DNA of 64,000 nucleotides. Source: a virus. The stretch covers positions 1-64,000 of IMG/VR virus record IMGVR_UViG_3300021197_001949. One strand, given 5' to 3'. Positions 60,369 to 64,000 of this stretch are shown here, one piece after another. Numbering within the stretch: the stretch's first letter is position 1; each line of letters starts with the position of its first letter. Under the pieces are notes generated by a model. That model searched no databases, had not been told where the DNA came from, and worked only from the letters and a program-made list of their open reading frames with translations. Position numbers and translations under genes: made by a program.

Positions 60369-61638
60369 AAACACTAAACACTGGCCATCACCTTTTGCTA
60401 ACACAAGAGAAGTGCCGTTTGTTGACAGTTACCTTACTGTGTTGAAGTCGGTAATAGACGATATACAGACAGAATACTTTTGGTTCTTCGCAAACTTCAT
60501 GAATCTCAAAACAATGGATCTTAATTATATTCCAGAACAGCACGAGAGTAAACAGGTACATGTTTGGTACAACACTCATCCGTTGGGAGGTACCAACAAG
60601 GAGGGCAATGTATTTTTATTGCCTACCGAGGCACTTCGGAAACAGATAAAGGATCTAAAATTTTTACGAGACTTCAAAGATATTAATTATCATGCCCACA
60701 CTAATCTTTTTCAAAATTTTATACCTAAGATAAGTTTCAAATTGAAGAATCCTTACACGAGGTACAAAGACACAGAACCAACTTACTACAAATGGCTACA
60801 CAACAAAGATTTGGAGCCATCAATAATACCTAACTTTTTTCCTAGTTTTTGGGAGGATGTCAAATTGTATACGTTTGGTGAAACAAAGGACGTGATGTTA
60901 GTACCTCACAAAGATAATATAAAACAGTTTTATGATATTGATAGGATAGTCCACCATGACCTAGAATATCCGGTCAAGCCAATGGACATAATATTCATAT
61001 CATACGATGAGCCTAGTGCGGAAAAACGATTTAATCAATTAAAGAAAAGGTTTCCCAGAGCCAAATGGGCGAAGAACATCATAGGACAAACACTTGCTTA
61101 CATGGCGGCGGCCGCCATGAGCGATACAGATTATTTCTTTGCGGTATTTCCTAAATTAGAAATAGTAGAAAATTTTAAATTTGACTTCCAACCAGACAGG
61201 CTTAAAAATCCTTGCCATTATATATTCAATTGCAAGAATCCAGTGAATGGACTGGAATACGGACACGGTGCAGTATTACTGTACAACAAGGAACTTGTTA
61301 TGAAAACTACCAATCCCGGACTTGATTTTACTCTGTCAGCACCACACGAAGTTGTACCAATTTTAAGTGCAATAAATCATTTCAACCAGACACCATGGTT
61401 AGCATGGCGTACCTCATTTAGAGAGGTTATTAAATTACTACAAGCAAAACCAACCGTAGAGGGTGTTTATAGATTAAAGAAATGGCTCATGATGGGAGAG
61501 GGAGAAAACGCAGACTGGGTATTCAAAGGGGCCAATGATGCCAAGAAGTTTTTTGATAAAAACAAAGACAACCATGACGAATTAATGTTATCATATGATT
61601 TTGAATGGTTAAAGAAATATTATGAATCAAAATATTAA
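60334..61638 (+). CDS. Glycosyltransferase-like protein 4, two domains
   Basis: A 434-residue protein. The N-terminal domain (about 1-200, starting MTGFDSIQVRFKN) resembles a strand-rich domain with repeated VHVWYNTHPLGG and VFLLPTE segments. The C-terminal half (MDIIFISYDEPSAEKRF, AKWAKNIIGQTLAYMAAAAMSDTDYFFAVFP, GLEYGHGAVLLYN) follows the order of the protein at 49164-50066, but the Asp-x-Asp is not obvious (FAVFP). An in-frame TTG at 60322 lies 12 bases upstream; I chose the ATG at 60334. It overlaps the epimerase by 35 bases and the aminotransferase gene by 17. Confidence 0.6.
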   Translation: MTGFDSIQVRFKNTKHWPSPFANTREVPFVDSYLTVLKSVIDDIQTEYFWFFANFMNLKTMDLNYIPEQHESKQVHVWYNTHPLGGTNKEGNVFLLPTEALRKQIKDLKFLRDFKDINYHAHTNLFQNFIPKISFKLKNPYTRYKDTEPTYYKWLHNKDLEPSIIPNFFPSFWEDVKLYTFGETKDVMLVPHKDNIKQFYDIDRIVHHDLEYPVKPMDIIFISYDEPSAEKRFNQLKKRFPRAKWAKNIIGQTLAYMAAAAMSDTDYFFAVFPKLEIVENFKFDFQPDRLKNPCHYIFNCKNPVNGLEYGHGAVLLYNKELVMKTTNPGLDFTLSAPHEVVPILSAINHFNQTPWLAWRTSFREVIKLLQAKPTVEGVYRLKKWLMMGEGENADWVFKGANDAKKFFDKNKDNHDELMLSYDFEWLKKYYESKY

Positions 61639-62716
61639 GATACCTTTTGTAGATCTATATCCTCAATACGAAGAGGTACAAACAGAAATAGACATGGCGA
61701 TAAAGGACATTATAACAAGATCCGATTTTATCACCGGACCAACTGTTGACAAGTTTGAAAGATCTATATGTGATTACACAGGTGCAGAAGACTGTGCCAG
61801 TATTGGATCTGGAACGAATGCTTTGGTTTGTGCCTTGAAAGCATTGGGAATAGGAGCCGGGGATCAAGTCATGACAGTGGGACACACTTTTGTTTCAACA
61901 ACAGAAGCAATAGTCAATGTTGGTGCAGAACCTGTCTTCGTCGATATAGACGAGTACTATCATTTAGATACAAAACAGATGCAGTCGAATGATAGACTCA
62001 AAGCCATACTATTTGTAGATCTTTATGGACAGACTCCGGACATAAGCAAAATTAAAGATTTTGCCAAGCAGTTTAACTTGAAAGTGATCCAAGATGCCGC
62101 ACAGAGTTTTGGTTCAGAGTATAAAGGTAAGAAAGTAGGAAGTTTAGTCGACCTTACTTGTTTCAGTTTCAACCCTGTTAAGAACCTAGGAGCCATGGGT
62201 GACGCAGGTGCAGTGACGGGCCGTAAAGAATTTGTTGATAAAGTGAGAATGTACAGGGATCACGGAAGAAAGACAAAATTTGAATACGACACTGTTGGCT
62301 ACAACGCAAGGATAGACAATCTACAAGCGGTCATTGTCCAAGCAAAACTGAAAAAGATAGACGCTTGGTTGGATAAGAAAAGACAGATATGCAGAAAGTA
62401 CACAGATCAACTTAAAGACATAGTGGAATGTCCTAAGGAAGCACCATGGTCAAAGCACACCTACTACGTGTATGTCATACACACACCCGAAGGCACACGT
62501 GATACTCTACAAACATTTTTAAGAGACAAAGGTATAGCCACCAACATACATTATAAATTCCCAACACACAAAACGAAAGCATTTGATAATGGTACAATAC
62601 TACCAAGAACAGAATATATATGTGACAATATAATTAGTCTGCCTTGCTATCACACACTGCCAGAACATCATCAAGACTACATAATCAAGGCCATAAAGGA
62701 GTTCTATGGAGATTAG
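61622..62716 (+). CDS. DegT/DnrJ/EryC1/StrS-family sugar aminotransferase
   Basis: A 364-residue PLP-dependent enzyme. Visible landmarks are the N-terminal FVDLYPQYEEVQTEI, CASIGSGTNALVCALKALG near residue 55-75, FVSTTEAIVNVGAEPVFVDID, QDAAQSFGSEYKG near 157 and CFSFNPVKNLGAMGDAG with the PLP Lys at residue 187. Near 210 YRDHGRKTKFEYDTVGYNARI is a family hallmark. These enzymes put an amino group on a keto-sugar nucleotide. With the epimerase and the oxidoreductase it makes an amino-sugar pathway likely. Confidence 0.93.
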   Translation: MNQNIKIPFVDLYPQYEEVQTEIDMAIKDIITRSDFITGPTVDKFERSICDYTGAEDCASIGSGTNALVCALKALGIGAGDQVMTVGHTFVSTTEAIVNVGAEPVFVDIDEYYHLDTKQMQSNDRLKAILFVDLYGQTPDISKIKDFAKQFNLKVIQDAAQSFGSEYKGKKVGSLVDLTCFSFNPVKNLGAMGDAGAVTGRKEFVDKVRMYRDHGRKTKFEYDTVGYNARIDNLQAVIVQAKLKKIDAWLDKKRQICRKYTDQLKDIVECPKEAPWSKHTYYVYVIHTPEGTRDTLQTFLRDKGIATNIHYKFPTHKTKAFDNGTILPRTEYICDNIISLPCYHTLPEHHQDYIIKAIKEFYGD

Positions 62717-63584
62717 TCTAGTTGGTGCAGGATACTGGGGATCAAAATTAAAAGCAGAACTTGAGACGATACCTGGTGTTGATGCAATAGAAATAATTGA
62801 TATAAAAGACGGCAAGGATCTCAAGGACATCAAGTACAACAATGTGATACTGGCCACACCTGCTTGGGATCACTACAATCAAACTGTGAAACTACTTCAG
62901 CAGGACAAAAATCTATATGTGGAGAAACCACTTGCTTTGACTTGCACAGACTGTTGTATAATAAAAAGTTTCCTACGTGAACAGACATTAATGGTGGGAC
63001 ATATCTTCTTGTACAATGACAGGGTGCATAAGATAAAAGAACTTCTGCCTGAAATAGGTGATGTACAACATATCGAAATGAACAGGCTCAATTGGGGCAG
63101 ATTTCAGACAAAAATAAGCACACTGCACAGTTTGGCACCACACGATGTCAGCATAATACATTATTGGTTGGGCACTCATGATTTCCAAAACATCAAACAC
63201 AGGGGCCAAAAGTACAGCGGTAAAGTACAGAACGACAGGGATGAGTTCTCATTTACTTGCAATCGTATTCCAATTGACTTCAACCTAAGTTGGTACCATC
63301 CAGAAAAAGTTCGTACAACAACTATAATAGGAACAAAAGGGATGATTTTTTGGGATGAAGAAACAAAGTTAATAAAACTAGTAACAAATATATGGAATGG
63401 AGACAGGATGAACTACGAACCTACTGTAGTGGAATACCAAGTATCATCTAATCCTTTGCGTAATGAATTGATAGAATTTGTGGAGTGTGTGAAAGAAAAA
63501 AGGACACCTCTTTCTGATGTTGACAATGCGATTGCAGTAGCAAAAAATTTAGATTTACTTTTTAAAAGTCTTAGCCATAATTAG
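62706..63584 (+). CDS. Gfo/Idh/MocA-family oxidoreductase
   Basis: A 292-residue NAD(P)-dependent enzyme. VGAGYWGSKL at residues 6-15 (Rossmann loop), ILATPAWDHY near 48, YVEKPLALT at 71-79 (the conserved Glu-Lys-Pro), HSLAPHDVSIIHYWLG near 140-155 (catalytic His/Asp helix). It is shorter than the usual 330-370 residues. In nucleotide-sugar pathways such enzymes oxidise the sugar before the DegT aminotransferase acts, which fits the gene next door. AAGGAG lies 4 bases before the ATG. The end overlaps the opposite-strand gene by 30 bases. Confidence 0.85.
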   Translation: MEISLVGAGYWGSKLKAELETIPGVDAIEIIDIKDGKDLKDIKYNNVILATPAWDHYNQTVKLLQQDKNLYVEKPLALTCTDCCIIKSFLREQTLMVGHIFLYNDRVHKIKELLPEIGDVQHIEMNRLNWGRFQTKISTLHSLAPHDVSIIHYWLGTHDFQNIKHRGQKYSGKVQNDRDEFSFTCNRIPIDFNLSWYHPEKVRTTTIIGTKGMIFWDEETKLIKLVTNIWNGDRMNYEPTVVEYQVSSNPLRNELIEFVECVKEKRTPLSDVDNAIAVAKNLDLLFKSLSHN

Positions 63585-63899
63585 AGAAGTCCTAGATTCC
63601 ATATCCTTTTTCAAAGCAGGGATGTCAAATTTCATATCTACACTTTTAATTTTCATGTAGTTTTGTTCTATTGTTTTTTTTAAGAATCTAGCGATAGTAT
63701 CTTGCTTTTTAGATTTTAACTCTTTGGCTATATCGTAGTGTATGGTGAGATTATTTTTTAGTATAATGTTTATGTACATTAGGTACTTGACCGGCATGTT
63801 CTGAAAGTGTAGTCCCTCTAGAACCTCCGGCCATTCCTTGACGAAATCTTGCGTCAACTGTACCCATGTCTTATTTCTTCGCGGGTGTTTTTTTGGCAT
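63555..63899 (-). CDS. Conserved-looking phage protein, unknown function
   Basis: A 114-residue basic protein from the ATG at 63899 (MPKKHPRRNKTW); a longer frame upstream runs through the coding end of the next gene and has poor residue character. It contains WVQLTQDFVKEWPEVLEGLHF, MPVKYLMYINIILKNNLTIHYDIAKEL and a C-terminal KFDIPALKKDMES. No family is recognised; phage DNA metabolism or recombination are possible because it lies at the edge of a different block. Its 3' end overlaps the oxidoreductase gene tail to tail by 30 bases. Confidence 0.6.
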   Translation of the reverse strand: MPKKHPRRNKTWVQLTQDFVKEWPEVLEGLHFQNMPVKYLMYINIILKNNLTIHYDIAKELKSKKQDTIARFLKKTIEQNYMKIKSVDMKFDIPALKKDMESRTSLIMAKTFKK

Positions 63900-64000
63900 C
63901 CGCTTTCTTGGTAGTCTTTTCTGCTGGTGCATCAGGATCAGTGGCCATGTCTTTTACTGATATGCCTTTCTCCTTGGCAACCATCTCGTTCAACTTGTTA
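63871..64000 (-). CDS. C-terminal part of an unknown protein (partial)
   Basis: The frame enters from the right edge and ends with TAA at 63871-63873. The visible 42 residues are NKLNEMVAKEKGISVKDM, then DPDAPAEKTTKKADAKK and a Lys/Ala/Pro tail (TPAKK). The Lys/Ala-rich tail suggests a nucleic-acid-binding or charged C-terminus. It overlaps the next minus-strand gene by 29 bases. Nothing more can be said without the rest of the gene. Confidence 0.6.
   Translation of the reverse strand, partial: NKLNEMVAKEKGISVKDMATDPDAPAEKTTKKADAKKTPAKK

Noticed and set aside
1-64000. CRISPR array, integrase, tRNA or photosynthesis genes
   Set aside because: Looked for regular spaced repeats and for family motifs; none seen by eye in this window.

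Overview
This window is part of the genome of a T4-like tailed phage (contractile-tail myovirus). It looks most like the marine T4-like group (cyanophage and pelagiphage relatives). The sequence shows head genes 20-67-21-22-23, recombination genes 46 and 47, the late sigma factor gene 55, and baseplate genes 26/51, 48 or 54, 53, 5, 25 and 6. Several promoters carry the exact late -10 word TATAAATA. I saw no photosynthesis genes, tRNAs, integrase or CRISPR array, so the host cannot be named.

Layout. Positions 1-7582 (minus strand) hold the head operon, preceded by a tape-measure-like gene: tape-measure-like protein, portal, a small protein, a MptE/GT-like Rossmann protein, acidic prohead core protein, prohead protease, scaffold and the start of the major capsid gene. 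Positions 7664-10005 (plus) hold a gp26-like baseplate/chaperone gene that probably makes a -1 frameshift fusion with a gp51-like frame, a coiled-coil gene, a 485-bp structured non-coding stretch, and a GIY-YIG nuclease. Positions 9992-15270 (minus) hold an SGNH-type protein, a histone H1/Hc1-like protein with its own host-type promoter and terminator, gp46, a 54-residue overlapping gene, gp47 and gp55. Positions 15389-37365 (plus) hold the baseplate genes, ending in one 12.9-kb gene for a 4,296-residue mosaic virion protein.

Positions 37375-46982 (plus) hold tail-fibre or adhesin genes. Three are paralogues with a shared N-terminal module. One polyglycine adhesin ends in a Hint (hedgehog/intein) domain. 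An island of small enzymes (Asp/Asn hydroxylase-like, short-chain dehydrogenase, GNAT-like) lies between them. Positions 47034-63584 (plus) form a tightly overlapping 16.5-kb operon starting at a sigma70-type promoter. It has four glycosyltransferase-like genes, five consecutive radical-SAM genes, an SGNH hydrolase, a GNAT acetyltransferase, a NodU/CmcH-type carbamoyltransferase, an NAD-dependent epimerase, a DegT-type sugar aminotransferase and a Gfo/Idh/MocA oxidoreductase. I infer that it makes and decorates an unusual (amino, acylated, carbamoylated) sugar or glycan. The window ends in two minus-strand genes of unknown function.

The most unusual items are the five-gene radical-SAM/carbohydrate operon, the gp26/gp51 frameshift site, the Hint-domain adhesin, the giant mosaic protein with FG-GAP and cupredoxin-like modules, a candidate structured RNA at 9180-9427, and promoters placed so close to start codons that leaderless mRNAs are expected. 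All product names come from reading motifs and gene order; no database search was run.
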